From Aeromonas caviae (GTDB taxonomy: Bacteria; Pseudomonadota; Gammaproteobacteria; Enterobacterales; Aeromonadaceae): a stretch of DNA of 64,000 bases. Shown here one piece after another: positions 54,608-63,871 of this stretch. The translations under genes were made by a program, and so were the position numbers. The notes under the pieces were generated by a model. It did not search any database. It was not told where the DNA came from and saw only the letters and a list, made by a program, of their open reading frames with translations. Within the stretch, counting starts at the first letter, position 1, and every line of letters begins with the position of its first letter. Location: NCBI RefSeq assembly GCF_000819785.1, contig NZ_CDBK01000105.1, positions 910 through 64,909 of the forward strand, in the 5' to 3' direction.

Positions 54608-55000
54608 ATGAGCTATGAACTTAGCGACACCGAGCGCAATGCCGCGCTGCAACTGAACGCCGATTACCGCTTTGATCACTTCATCAGCAAGCTGGTCGAG
54701 CACGAAGAGCTGTTTGTCTTGACCGACGAACACGGCGTCATGATGCTGACGACCGAAGAGGAAGACTGCATCCCGGTATGGCCGCATCCCGACTACGCCA
54801 AGGCCTGGGCCGAAGGGGAGTGGGCCGAGTGCAAGCCGCAGTCTATCACCCTCAAGGTGTGGCTGGATCGCTGGGTGGACGGCATGGAGCAGGATGATCT
54901 CTGCGTGGCCGTGTTCCCGACACCGGATCAGGAAGGCATTGTGCTGGACCCGGCCGACGTCGCTGACGCCATTGCGCAAAAGCAGGCCAAACGCGGCTGA
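54608..55000 (+). CDS. DUF2750 family protein
   Basis: A 130-residue acidic cytoplasmic protein with the DUF2750 layout: LSDTERNAALQLNADYRFDHFISKL, then WPHPDYAKAWAEGEW, and LKVWLDRWVDGMEQDDL. Function unknown. A strong terminator follows, so it is the end of its unit. Confidence 0.82.
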   Translation: MSYELSDTERNAALQLNADYRFDHFISKLVEHEELFVLTDEHGVMMLTTEEEDCIPVWPHPDYAKAWAEGEWAECKPQSITLKVWLDRWVDGMEQDDLCVAVFPTPDQEGIVLDPADVADAIAQKQAKRG

Positions 55001-55034
55001 GTGCCCTCTGCCTGGTGCCATCCCGGTTGTAACA

Positions 55035-55066
55035 AAGACCCCGCCAATGTGCGGGGTCTTTTGTTT
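55035..55066 (+). terminator. Rho-independent terminator after the DUF2750 gene
   Basis: Perfect 10-bp stem AAGACCCCGC / GCGGGGTCTT with a 6-base loop and T-rich tail. Confidence 0.92.
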
Positions 55067-55089
55067 TGGGGCCGACGGTGCCAGCTGCC

Positions 55090-56940
55090 CTATTTTTGCT
55101 GGTAGGTGGTATCCGTGATGGTCACCGGCGGGAAGGTCTGCCCCTCTTTGATGGCGGCCCGGGTCTGCGCCTTTGCTGCTTCGTCAATCCAGAGCAGGCC
55201 GCCGAAGCTGTAACCCGAGTTGGAGCCGTCAAGGGGCCAGTAGAGCAAGTCGCTCTGGGGGGTTGCCGGCACCTTGGGCAGGCGTACCCAGCGCCAGGCG
55301 CCGGCCCGGGTATAGGGCACCTGATAGGCGGGGACGAAGCTGGCGAGCTCATAGAGTCGCTGCTGGATCTGGCGGGAGAGGTCGGCCTTCTTGCCGAAAT
55401 CGAACGCCTTGTCGTATTGCTCCACCAGGGCCGAGATCCTGTCGTCATCGATGTTCATGATGTTGTTGGTCTGGGGCTTGTTGGCATTGACCCTGTGGAA
55501 GTGTTCCCAATAGGCGGGATAGCGACCGCCGCTCCAGGCCATCCAGGCACTCTGGTGTTTTTTCTCCAGCATGGATTTGAAGCCGGCAGACGCATCCATC
55601 AGATTGAGCTCGAGGTTGAGCCCCGCCTTTTTCGCCTCTTCCCGCAACAGGGTTAGGCGCTGGGCATGTTCCGCCGTGGTGTAGGTGATGCTGAGGGAGA
55701 GGGGCTGGCCCTTGTCGTTTCGCAAGATGCCATCCGGTCCGGTCTTGGTAAAGCCGGCCTTGGCAAAGAATTCGCGAGCAAGGGCGGGATCGAAGGGGCG
55801 CGCCTTGAGGTCGGTATTGGTGAAATCTCCCTGGCCCGAGCCATAGGTGTTGAGACGCTGGTAGTCCCCCCGCAGCAGGGTCGCGATCATCTTGTCCAGG
55901 GCGAGGGCGTGCTGGATGCCGAGTCTGACGTCGAGATTGCTCAGCAAGGGATCGGCCGTGTTGAGATAGAGCCCCATGGGGGGCTGAGGCGTCTGGTTGT
56001 AGAACCAGAGCCGCTCGATATAACCCTTCTCGAATTCGGCGGTCTTGCTCTTGTCGTGCCACCAGTTGGGCATCACGAGGGGGAAGGTGTCGAGCTCACC
56101 GCGCAGGAAGTGCTGCCAGGCAATGTTCTGATCCCTGAGCACCTTGATCTCGATGCGATCCGGATTGAAGCGGTGCTGGAAGTAGCGCTCGTCGTTCCCC
56201 CACCAATCCTTGACCCGGTCGAAGGTAACCGACTTGCCCTTCTTGAGCTCGCCAATCTGGTAGGGGCCGGTGACCGGCAGCACCTTCCAGTTGTACTCCT
56301 TGACCCAGTTGGCGGTCAGCTTGATGGCGTGGCTGGGCTCCGGGGTGAAGGGGAGAGCTTCGAGCAGATCTTCCCGGCTCTTCTCGGTGCCGCTGGTGAT
56401 GGCGAGGGTGTGATCGTCAAACTTGGTCACTTCGCTTATCTGGGTGCTGTAGTAGTTGTTGTACCAGGGGTCGTTGATCTCCTTGCTGCGCATCATCTTG
56501 AGGGTGAAGACCCAGTCGTCCGCAGTGACGGGCTGGCCGTCCGACCAGCGGGCCTTGGGGTTGATGCGAAAATAGAGCGTCTTGTTATCCGCGCCGAAAG
56601 CCCACTGATTGGCCAGCATGGGGATGGGATTGCGCGTCACGGGATGGGTGCTCAGGAGCGGCAGGTTGGTCTCGCGCACGTAGGCTGCAAAGCCGCCGTT
56701 GGAATCCGGCCCGTATTTGCGCAAGGTGAGCGGAAAGCTCGACATGAAATCCCGGAAGGTGCCGCCTCGCTTGGCCTCGGGGTCTGCATAGACGGGATCG
56801 GTGTCGTTGCTCTCCCATTTGAGATCTGCCGGCAGGGTGGCACTCCAGCCGAACGGGCTCCAGCAGAAGGGGAGCAGCATGGCCGTGACCCGCATGATGC
56901 CTGGTAAAGAGGGGATGATCGAAAGTGACGGATGACGCAT
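55090..56940 (-). CDS. Family 5 extracellular solute-binding protein (YejA-like)
   Basis: Periplasmic peptide-type binding protein of an ABC importer. The 616-residue product has a signal peptide (to about residue 33, GWSA), then family-5 features: WESNDTDPVYADPEAKRGGTFRDF near the N-terminus is typical of YejA (604 residues in E. coli, which imports microcin C), followed by ARWSDGQPVTADDWVFTLKMM and a second lobe with DVRLGIQHALALDKM. GGAGAGCAAGGA precedes the ATG at 56940. The yejBEF permease/ATPase genes are not adjacent, so it is an orphan copy; ligand unknown. Confidence 0.87.
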   Translation of the reverse strand: MRHPSLSIIPSLPGIMRVTAMLLPFCWSPFGWSATLPADLKWESNDTDPVYADPEAKRGGTFRDFMSSFPLTLRKYGPDSNGGFAAYVRETNLPLLSTHPVTRNPIPMLANQWAFGADNKTLYFRINPKARWSDGQPVTADDWVFTLKMMRSKEINDPWYNNYYSTQISEVTKFDDHTLAITSGTEKSREDLLEALPFTPEPSHAIKLTANWVKEYNWKVLPVTGPYQIGELKKGKSVTFDRVKDWWGNDERYFQHRFNPDRIEIKVLRDQNIAWQHFLRGELDTFPLVMPNWWHDKSKTAEFEKGYIERLWFYNQTPQPPMGLYLNTADPLLSNLDVRLGIQHALALDKMIATLLRGDYQRLNTYGSGQGDFTNTDLKARPFDPALAREFFAKAGFTKTGPDGILRNDKGQPLSLSITYTTAEHAQRLTLLREEAKKAGLNLELNLMDASAGFKSMLEKKHQSAWMAWSGGRYPAYWEHFHRVNANKPQTNNIMNIDDDRISALVEQYDKAFDFGKKADLSRQIQQRLYELASFVPAYQVPYTRAGAWRWVRLPKVPATPQSDLLYWPLDGSNSGYSFGGLLWIDEAAKAQTRAAIKEGQTFPPVTITDTTYQQK

Positions 56941-57030
56941 GTCCTTGCTCTCCTGATGATGGCGTCCTGCCGAAATAACGGGGTGGGCCCAAGAGGGCCT
57001 GACCCATGATGGGAAGTTTCCCGGGCGAGG

Positions 57031-57924
57031 TCAATCCTCGGTTTGGGTCTTCAAGAAGCGCATCTTGCCCCCCAGCAGATGCACCACGAAGCCGAGCAGC
57101 ACCAGACCCGAGCCCAGCCATTGCAGGGGAGTGGGGTGTTCATCGAGCAGCAGGGCGGCGGCCACCATGCCGACACAGGGCACCAGCAGGGAGAGGGGGG
57201 CAACCTGGGCCACCGGATAGCGCATCAGCAGCCTCCCCCACAGGCCATAACCGAGCCAGGTGGCGATAAACGAGAGATAGAGCACGCACAAGACGCCCTG
57301 CCAACGGATGTTGAGCAGGCTGCTCGCGATGAGTTCGGGCCCCTCGAACAACCAGGAGAGCGCGAAGAAGGGCAGGATGGGCACCAGCCCGCCCCAGGCG
57401 ACCAGGCTTGGCAGAGAGGTGCGATAGCGCAGACCTATCTGGCGATTGATGACGTTGCCAAGGCCCCAGCAGGCGGCTGCGCACAGCGTCAGCACAAACC
57501 CGATGAGGGGGAGGTTGCCCTCGCCATGGGTGGCGATGAGGTAAAGACCAGCTCCCGCCAGCGGCAGTGCCACCCAGTGGTGGGGCTGCCAGCGCTCTCC
57601 TAGCCAGATCATGGCGAACAGCAGGGTGAAGACCACCTGGGATTGCAGTACCAAGGAGGCCATGCCGGCGGGCATGCCGAATTTCATGGCGCAGAACAGG
57701 AAGGCAAACTGGCCCAGGCTGATCGCACCGCCATAGGCCAGCAGCCAGCGCCAGGGCATGGCAGGCCTGGGGACCAGCAGAATGGCGGGGAAGACGACTC
57801 CGACGAAACGCAGTGCTCCCAGCAGCAGTGGGGGGATGCCTTCCAGCCCCCACTTGATGGCAACGAAGTTGAGTCCCCAGCAGAGAATGACCAGGGCGGC
57901 CAGACACTTGTCCTTGGTTTGCAT
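57031..57924 (-). CDS. eamA: EamA family amino-acid metabolite exporter
   Basis: Ten-helix drug/metabolite transporter with two EamA repeats (about 1-135 and 145-290), 297 residues. It closely follows E. coli EamA (cysteine/O-acetylserine exporter): ALVILCWGLNFVAIKWGL, GQFAFLFCAMKFGMPAGMAS, VAPLSLLVPCVGM and ALLLDE are shared. The ATG at 57924 follows AAGGATG. Single gene on minus; no terminator was picked out. Confidence 0.86.
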   Translation of the reverse strand: MQTKDKCLAALVILCWGLNFVAIKWGLEGIPPLLLGALRFVGVVFPAILLVPRPAMPWRWLLAYGGAISLGQFAFLFCAMKFGMPAGMASLVLQSQVVFTLLFAMIWLGERWQPHHWVALPLAGAGLYLIATHGEGNLPLIGFVLTLCAAACWGLGNVINRQIGLRYRTSLPSLVAWGGLVPILPFFALSWLFEGPELIASSLLNIRWQGVLCVLYLSFIATWLGYGLWGRLLMRYPVAQVAPLSLLVPCVGMVAAALLLDEHPTPLQWLGSGLVLLGFVVHLLGGKMRFLKTQTED

Positions 57925-58102
57925 GCAGCATCCTTGTTTGAGCGGCGCCGGCACGGCAGGGCGCCGAAGGGGTCGAGCATACCTGCTACAGGGTGGGCAC
58001 CGTCAAGGGCGCAGGTGTCTGCCGGGCGAGTGAGGGCGGGCTAAGCTAAAAGTGAGAGCCCGGATTGACGGGCTGGCGTCGATGGCTGATCGGAGGTATT
58101 CC

Positions 58103-58291
58103 ATGAGCGACCATACCCTGCTGCCCCATGGTGAAGACTTGCGCCGCGCGGTGCGCTGGCTCAGCGAACACCATCAACACGACATCCGGGCCATCGAAGA
58201 GGCCTGCCTGCGCTTCGATCTCTCCCCGCTGGATGAGGAGTTCCTGATTCGCCATTGCCGCGAGCAGCCGCCAACAAGCCGGATAGGTTAG
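58103..58291 (+). CDS. Small uncharacterised protein
   Basis: A 62-residue product, not recognised by name: acidic/His-rich with helical segments (LRRAVRWLSEHHQHDIRAIEEACLRF, DEEFLIRHCRE, split here for length by the reader's rule would read as two helices). GGAGG lies seven bases before the ATG. It diverges from eamA and its stop overlaps the 3' end of the HD-GYP gene by four bases. Likely a real small protein. Confidence 0.68.
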   Translation: MSDHTLLPHGEDLRRAVRWLSEHHQHDIRAIEEACLRFDLSPLDEEFLIRHCREQPPTSRIG

Positions 58292-59478
58292 ACGAAGTTG
58301 GCCAGGTTGATGCCAAACTCCTTGGGGTCCACCGTGCTCTCTATGGTCTCCTGAACCCCGTTTTTGGCGAGATCCAGCCACTGCACCTCGAGATAATGGC
58401 GATGGCCTGCGTGATAGATCACCTTGACCACGGGCTTGAGCGGTTGCTGTTCGTTGCGCTGCATCACGATGGCCAGGCGCTGGTTGGATAGCTGCACCAG
58501 GGTACCCACCGGATAGACCCCCATGCACTTGATGAACCTGGTTACCAGGTCGGCATCAAAATGCAGATCAACCCCCTTGAGCAGAATGCGAAACGCCTGG
58601 GTTGGCTGCATGCCCTGTTTGTAGACCCTGTCTGCCGTCACCGCATCGTAGACATCGACGATGCCGCTCATGCGGGTGTAGAGGGAGAGCTGATCCCCCT
58701 TGAGGCGCCGCGGGTAGCCGGTGCCATCGATCCGCTCGTGATGGTTGGCGGCCACCTCCAGCATGATGGGGGTGATGCCGGCGGTGGCGGCCAGGATGTC
58801 GTGGCTGTGGACCACGTGCTCGCGCATCACCTCCAGCTCCTCATCGGTGAGCTTGCCCGGTTTGTTGAGCACCTCGTCCGGGGTCATGATCTTGCCCACG
58901 TCGTGGAGCAGGCCACCCAGGGTCAGCTCCTTGAGCACGCTGCGATCCAGCCCCAGGTAGCGGCCGAAGTTCGCCAGGAGGATGGCGACATTCATGGAGT
59001 GCTCCATCAGGTAGGCATCCTTGGCACGGATCCGCGCCAGACAGAGCATGGCATCGCCGTGGGTGAACATGGTATCGACCATCTCTTCGGCCACGGCGGC
59101 AAGGGGCGTGATGTCGATGGGCTCTCCGGCCTTGAGATGGCGAATGAACTTGCCCTGGAGTTCGCGCGCTTCCTGATAGAGCCGACGGATCTTGAGCTCG
59201 CGCCCTTCACCACTGCCGATCTGACGAGAGGAGCCCGCCCCGTTTGTCACCACATCCGCCGGGCTTGCCGAGCCCCCTCCCGGCAGCTTGCTGCGGGCAA
59301 GATCCACCCGCACCGTCAGCACGCCGCGCCGGATCAGCGCCTCCACCTGCTGGGGGTTGGTCACCATACCGGTCTGGGCAATCTCCATGGCGCCGGTCTG
59401 GCTGGCAATGGCAATGACGTACATGCCAGGTTTTAGCTGGCTGACGGGGATGACGGGGTGAGACTTCGTCGGCTTCAT
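58288..59478 (-). CDS. HD-GYP domain cyclic-di-GMP phosphodiesterase (DUF3391 N-terminus)
   Basis: Predicted to hydrolyse cyclic di-GMP. The 396-residue protein has an N-terminal DUF3391 region (about 1-110, LKPGMYVIAI), a polar Gly/Ser linker (about 63-90) and the HD-GYP domain (about 140-310) with LLHDVGKIMTPDEVLNKPG and HHERIDGTGYP, so the HD pair and the GYP-type motif are intact. AGGATG precedes the ATG. No sensor domain beyond DUF3391. Divergent from rsuA. Confidence 0.93.
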   Translation of the reverse strand: MKPTKSHPVIPVSQLKPGMYVIAIASQTGAMEIAQTGMVTNPQQVEALIRRGVLTVRVDLARSKLPGGGSASPADVVTNGAGSSRQIGSGEGRELKIRRLYQEARELQGKFIRHLKAGEPIDITPLAAVAEEMVDTMFTHGDAMLCLARIRAKDAYLMEHSMNVAILLANFGRYLGLDRSVLKELTLGGLLHDVGKIMTPDEVLNKPGKLTDEELEVMREHVVHSHDILAATAGITPIMLEVAANHHERIDGTGYPRRLKGDQLSLYTRMSGIVDVYDAVTADRVYKQGMQPTQAFRILLKGVDLHFDADLVTRFIKCMGVYPVGTLVQLSNQRLAIVMQRNEQQPLKPVVKVIYHAGHRHYLEVQWLDLAKNGVQETIESTVDPKEFGINLANFV

Positions 59479-59608
59479 GGGTACATCCTGGGCTTATTAT
59501 TATGTGTGATGTCGGTCTGCTGACGGCAGTCTATCACTGGCACATCATGGCGTCAGGCGCCATCTTGAGTCCCTGTCGCTTAGTACTGGTGTTGTCGGGT
59601 CTGACCGA

Positions 59609-59614
59609 TATAAT
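59609..59614 (+). promoter_or_regulatory. Candidate -10 element of rsuA
   Basis: Perfect TATAAT 37 bases before the rsuA ATG; no good -35 at the normal spacing. Confidence 0.45.
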
Positions 59615-59650
59615 GTCGCCCCCAATCATGATGGATTCCGAGGTTTTTGC

Positions 59651-60343
59651 ATGCGGCTCGACAAATTTCTTTGCGATTGCTCCGATTTGACCCGTTCCCA
59701 GGCGGGCAAGCTGATCCGTCAGGGGGAAGTGCTGGTAGACGGCGTGCTGGTCAAGCAGCCCGCCTTTCACATCAATGAGCAACACCAGATCGAGTTTGAC
59801 GGTGTGACCTTGACCCTGAACCTGCAGAATCGCTACTTCATGCTGCACAAGCCGGAAGGATATGTCTGCTCCAACGAGGACCCGGATCACGCCACCGTGT
59901 TCCACCTGCTCGACGAGCCGGCCATGGGTAAACTGCACGTGGTGGGGCGCCTCGATCTCGATACCACCGGGCTGGTGCTGATCACCGATGACGGCCAGTG
60001 GTCCCATCGCATCACGTCGCCCCGGCACGAGTGTGCGAAGACCTACCACGTCTGGCTGGCTGATCCCGTGAGTGAAGAGGCCATCTCGCTCTTTGCCGAC
60101 GGTATCTACCTGCGCAACGAGAACGACAAGACCCGCCCTGCGGAGCTGGAAATCCTTGACGAGCGGGAAGCACGCCTGACCATCCACGAGGGCAAGTATC
60201 ACCAGGTGAAGCGGATGTTCGCCGCCATCGGCAACAAGGTGGTCGGGCTGCATCGGGAACGCATCGGCGATCTGGCTCTGGACGATGAGCTGGCACCGGG
60301 GGAATACCGGGAGCTGACCGAAGAGGAAGTGGCCCTGTTCTAG
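59651..60343 (+). CDS. rsuA: 16S rRNA pseudouridine(516) synthase
   Basis: Modifies U516 of 16S rRNA. The 230-residue protein has an S4-type N-terminal domain (MRLDKFLCDCSDLTRSQAGKL) and the RsuA-family catalytic motif VGRLDLDTTGLVLITDDG containing the catalytic Asp, plus YHQVKRMF. Length matches RsuA (231 in E. coli) rather than the longer RluB/RluF. Monocistronic, divergent from the HD-GYP gene. Confidence 0.93.
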   Translation: MRLDKFLCDCSDLTRSQAGKLIRQGEVLVDGVLVKQPAFHINEQHQIEFDGVTLTLNLQNRYFMLHKPEGYVCSNEDPDHATVFHLLDEPAMGKLHVVGRLDLDTTGLVLITDDGQWSHRITSPRHECAKTYHVWLADPVSEEAISLFADGIYLRNENDKTRPAELEILDEREARLTIHEGKYHQVKRMFAAIGNKVVGLHRERIGDLALDDELAPGEYRELTEEEVALF

Positions 60344-60444
60344 GGACGCGATCGCCTCTCTCCCTGTCCGGCAAGGGTGAGCATCGGCGGCTCAGTGCCG
60401 CCGATGGGCGTGTTGGTCCTTCCTTCTTGCAGGAGAGACGGAGC

Positions 60445-61347
60445 TCAGTTCCCCATTCCCAGCACCAGGGCCGTGCCCAGGGTGACCAGCAGGGCTCCGG
60501 CCCAGGCGGGGAGCGAGGGACGCATCCCCGAGTGCCACCACAGCAAGGGCAGCAGAATGACCGGTGTGGTGGAAGACAAGATGGCCACCATGCCCACATC
60601 TCCCTGACGCAGGGCCACCAGGATCAGGGTCATTCCCAGCGTCATCGCCAGAAATCCGTTGATGCCTATCATGCCGAGCACCTGCCGGTTGATGGGGTTG
60701 TGCGGCATGGCGAGCGGCAGGCGCAGTGCCCGCAAGACGCAGTGTGCCAAGAGGGCGCTGGCCATGCGCACGCCGGAAGCGCTCACCGCGTCCACAGTGC
60801 CGCTCATCATCACCGGCTTGGCGATGATGGCTCCCAGGCTCTGGCACAGGGCTGCGGTGAGGCCAAGGGCTATGCCGACCACGAGGCGGCCGCGCACCTG
60901 CTCCCATTCGTTCTGCTGGTTGTCGCCACGACGACCAAACAGGATGGCGAGCATGACCCCGGCCAGGACCAGCAAGGCGCCTGGCAGGCGCCAACCATCG
61001 AGCCGCTCGCCAAAGAGCCAGAGCCCAAGCAGGGCGGAGAAGAGGGCGTGGCAGGAGAAGAGCAGACCGCTGCGCCTGGGGCCGAGCCGGTTCATGCAGG
61101 CAAAGAGGGCGGTGTCGCCGACGAAGATGCCGATGAGGCCGGAGAGGGCCAGCAGGGGAAGGGCGCTCTCGGTGAGGGTCTGCCAGCCTCCCGTCACCAG
61201 ACTTGCGCTGGCCAGCATCAGGCTGACCAGGAACATCCGCCAGCGGCTGTAGGCAAAGGCCCCCAGATGGCGAGCCGGTTTGACGGAGATGAGGGCGGCG
61301 ATCGCCCATAAACTGGCGGCAGCCAGCGCCAGCCATTCGTAACCCAT
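60445..61347 (-). CDS. EamA-family transporter, second member
   Basis: Ten-helix drug/metabolite transporter of 300 residues with two EamA repeats (about 3-135 and 155-298). The sequence differs from the EamA gene at 57031: ALAAASLWAIAALISVKPARHLG, FVGDTALFACMNRLGPRRSGLLF and AILSSTTPVILLPLLWW. The ATG at 61347 has AGGGG seven bases upstream; the in-frame codon at 61395 is less likely. Substrate unknown. Confidence 0.84.
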   Translation of the reverse strand: MGYEWLALAAASLWAIAALISVKPARHLGAFAYSRWRMFLVSLMLASASLVTGGWQTLTESALPLLALSGLIGIFVGDTALFACMNRLGPRRSGLLFSCHALFSALLGLWLFGERLDGWRLPGALLVLAGVMLAILFGRRGDNQQNEWEQVRGRLVVGIALGLTAALCQSLGAIIAKPVMMSGTVDAVSASGVRMASALLAHCVLRALRLPLAMPHNPINRQVLGMIGINGFLAMTLGMTLILVALRQGDVGMVAILSSTTPVILLPLLWWHSGMRPSLPAWAGALLVTLGTALVLGMGN

Positions 61348-61509
61348 AAAGACCCCTGAAACGGTAGACGACAACCGGACTTGCAGGCGACACATCGCCC
61401 CGGGCCGATTGCCAACGAGGCAGGGGAGTGCGCCTTCTGGCGATTGCGCCCACCCGTGGCGGCCGTGTCGTCATAAAACCTTGAAAAAAATAGCCCGAAA
61501 GACTCCCTC

Positions 61510-61527
61510 TATCGGGCAGGCCCGATA
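61510..61527. promoter_or_regulatory. Inverted-repeat operator candidate upstream of the OppA-like gene
   Basis: TATCGGGC-AG-GCCCGATA, a perfect 8-bp inverted repeat overlapping a TACAAT -10-like hexamer (61526-61531). A further GCCCGA half site lies at 61493-61498. Confidence 0.55.
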
Positions 61528-61637
61528 CAATACGGGTCGTCTTCGGGGATAACAAGCGCGGCATGATGCATTCGATTCCAGGCGCGCCGCCGGCCTTCCC
61601 CCCATTGCAGTCAAAAGAATTGAACGAGGTTGATGTC

Positions 61638-63275
61638 ATGTTTTACCGTTTCGCCGCCAGGCCAGCCCGCCGCTGGCTCTCTCCCTTGCTGTTCGGGTTG
61701 ATGGCGGTGCCGCCGCTTCAGGCCACTACCGTGGTGCAGCAGCCCGTGCTGTCGGACAGGCAGACCCTGGTCAAGGGCAATGGCGCCGAACCCGAGTCCC
61801 TCGATCCGGCCCTGATCCGCTCCGGTTTCCCGGGGGAGGTGGTGCTGGTGGACCTGTTCGAGGGGCTGGTGAGCGAGGATGGTCAGGGCAAGATAGTGCC
61901 CGCCCAGGCCCAGCGCTGGGAGACCAGCGAGGATGGGCTGGTGTGGCGCTTCTTCCTGCGTCCCCAGCTCAAATGGTCCAACGGCGAGCCCCTCACCGCC
62001 CGGGATTTCGTCTACGCCTGGCGGCGGCTGCTGAACCCGGCGCAGGCTTCCCCCTCCGCCGGCCTGCTGCTGGCGACCGGCATCAACAATGCCCAGTCCA
62101 TCTATGCCGGGGCGCTCGACCTCGATGCCCTGGGGGTGGAGGCAGAAAGCGACCAGATCCTGAAAGTGACCCTGGAGCGCCCCGTTCCCTATTTCCTGCA
62201 ACTGGTCAGCCAGCGCCCCTTCGTGCCGGTCAACGAGCGGGTCATCGCCCAGTTTGGCAAGCAGTGGACCCAGCCAGGCAAGATGGTGAGCAATGGCCCC
62301 TACAAGCTGGCGAGCTGGGTGGTGAACGAGCGCATCGAAGCCGAACGCAACCCCCAGTACTGGGATGACGCCCATACCCGGATCCAGCGGGTGACCTACC
62401 TGCCGCTCGCTTCCCAGCATGGGGAGCGGCTGCGTTACGAAGCGGGGGAGATCCAGCTCACCAACAAGGTGGCGCTGGAGTACTACCAGAAGACCATGCA
62501 GGAGGCACCGGAGCGGATCTGGGGTCTGCCGCTGCTTGGCACCTATCTTTACACCTTCAATCTCAATCGCCCCGAGTTGCAGGATGTGCGGGTGCGCCAG
62601 GCGCTCTCCATGGCCATCGATCGCCACCTGCTGACCGAGAAGGTGAGCGGCCAGGGGGAGCGCTCTGCCTGGTCACTGCTGCCCGCCATGCCGGGTTATG
62701 ACGAGCTGGATATCCCCCTCTCCCGGGAAGACCAGCCGACCCGATTGGCCCGGGCCGCCGCGCTGTTGACCCAGGCGGGCTACAACAGCGCCCATCCCCT
62801 CAGGCTGACGCTGACCTACAACACGTCGGAGAACCACAAGAAGCTGGCCCTGGCGGTGGCGGCCATGTGGAAACCGCTGGGGGTCGAGGTCTCTCTCAAC
62901 AACATGGAGTGGAATGCCTATCAGGTCGCCAAGGACAGTGGTGATTTCATGCTGGCTCGTTCATTTTTGTTTGGTGATTATGTCGAGCCGTCGTCCATGC
63001 TTGGCAGTTTCCGCTGTCAGGATCCCCAGAACGAGAGCGGCTACTGCAACCCCGCCTTCGATGGTCTGCTGCAGCAGGCCTCCGAGACCCTGGATGCCAA
63101 CGCCCGGTCCGGGATCTATCATCAGGCCGAGCAACTGCTGATGGAGGAGGTGCCCGTCATCCCCGTCTATCACTACAACCAGATGCGACTGGTGGACCCG
63201 GCACTGCGCGGCTTGCCGAGCCGCAACCTCAAGGGCGCCATCGCCACCAAGGATCTCTATTTCAGCCAGCCATGA
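61638..63275 (+). CDS. Periplasmic oligopeptide-binding protein (OppA/MppA-like)
   Basis: Family 5 solute-binding protein of an ABC peptide importer, 545 residues (E. coli OppA 543). After a signal peptide (to about residue 30, QATTVVQQ) it has LVKGNGAEPESLDPALI, PQLKWSNGEPLTARDFVYAWRRL and TYNTSENHKKLALAVAAMW; the N-terminal ADxPEP-like region is typical. GAGG precedes the ATG at 61638; an upstream in-frame ATG at 61563 would remove the signal position. No permease genes follow. yfcE is 10 bases downstream and probably co-transcribed. Likely controlled through the inverted repeat at 61510. Confidence 0.9.
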   Translation: MFYRFAARPARRWLSPLLFGLMAVPPLQATTVVQQPVLSDRQTLVKGNGAEPESLDPALIRSGFPGEVVLVDLFEGLVSEDGQGKIVPAQAQRWETSEDGLVWRFFLRPQLKWSNGEPLTARDFVYAWRRLLNPAQASPSAGLLLATGINNAQSIYAGALDLDALGVEAESDQILKVTLERPVPYFLQLVSQRPFVPVNERVIAQFGKQWTQPGKMVSNGPYKLASWVVNERIEAERNPQYWDDAHTRIQRVTYLPLASQHGERLRYEAGEIQLTNKVALEYYQKTMQEAPERIWGLPLLGTYLYTFNLNRPELQDVRVRQALSMAIDRHLLTEKVSGQGERSAWSLLPAMPGYDELDIPLSREDQPTRLARAAALLTQAGYNSAHPLRLTLTYNTSENHKKLALAVAAMWKPLGVEVSLNNMEWNAYQVAKDSGDFMLARSFLFGDYVEPSSMLGSFRCQDPQNESGYCNPAFDGLLQQASETLDANARSGIYHQAEQLLMEEVPVIPVYHYNQMRLVDPALRGLPSRNLKGAIATKDLYFSQP

Positions 63276-63285
63276 GGAGTGTGGA

Positions 63286-63828
63286 ATGAAGATTGCCATT
63301 ATCTCGGATCTGCACGGCAGTCTGACTGCCCTCGAGCAGGTGCTGGCGCAACTCGCTCCCTGGCAGCCTGATCACTATCTGCTGCTCGGGGATCTGCTCA
63401 ATCACGGGCCGCGCAATCCGGTGCCGGCGGGGTATGATCCTGCCGCCGTGGCGGCAAGGCTCAACGAGCTGGCCCCCCGCATCATGGCGGTGCGTGGCAA
63501 TTGTGATTCGGAGGTGGACCAGATGCTGCTCCACTTCCCCATCACGGCGCCCTACAACCAGCTGCTGGTGGATGGGCGGCGCTGGTTTGTCAGCCACGGT
63601 CATCTCTATGAGCCCGGCAACGTGCCCCTGCCAGCAGGGAGCCTGTTCATCAGCGGTCATACCCATGTGCCTGTGCTGCGCCAGGAGGGAGAGATTTTCC
63701 TGATGAACCCGGGGTCTATCTGTTTTCCAAGGGGCGAGTGGGTGGCCAGTTATGGGCGCTATGACGAGGGCTGCATGAGCATCCATGCCTGCAAGGATGG
63801 AGAAACCCTGATGCAGCTGGTGCTCTGA
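63286..63828 (+). CDS. yfcE: YfcE-type metallophosphodiesterase
   Basis: Manganese-dependent phosphodiesterase of the calcineurin-like family, 180 residues. Metal-binding motifs are in order: ISDLHGS, LLGDLLNHGPRN, VRGNCDSEV, SHGHLY and SGHTHVP. GAGGAGTGTGG precedes the ATG, ten bases after the binding-protein gene. Physiological substrate unknown. Confidence 0.93.
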   Translation: MKIAIISDLHGSLTALEQVLAQLAPWQPDHYLLLGDLLNHGPRNPVPAGYDPAAVAARLNELAPRIMAVRGNCDSEVDQMLLHFPITAPYNQLLVDGRRWFVSHGHLYEPGNVPLPAGSLFISGHTHVPVLRQEGEIFLMNPGSICFPRGEWVASYGRYDEGCMSIHACKDGETLMQLVL

Positions 63829-63871
63829 CTAGGAGCTGACAAGGAGAGAAAATCAGAAGGGGGAGAGGAGA

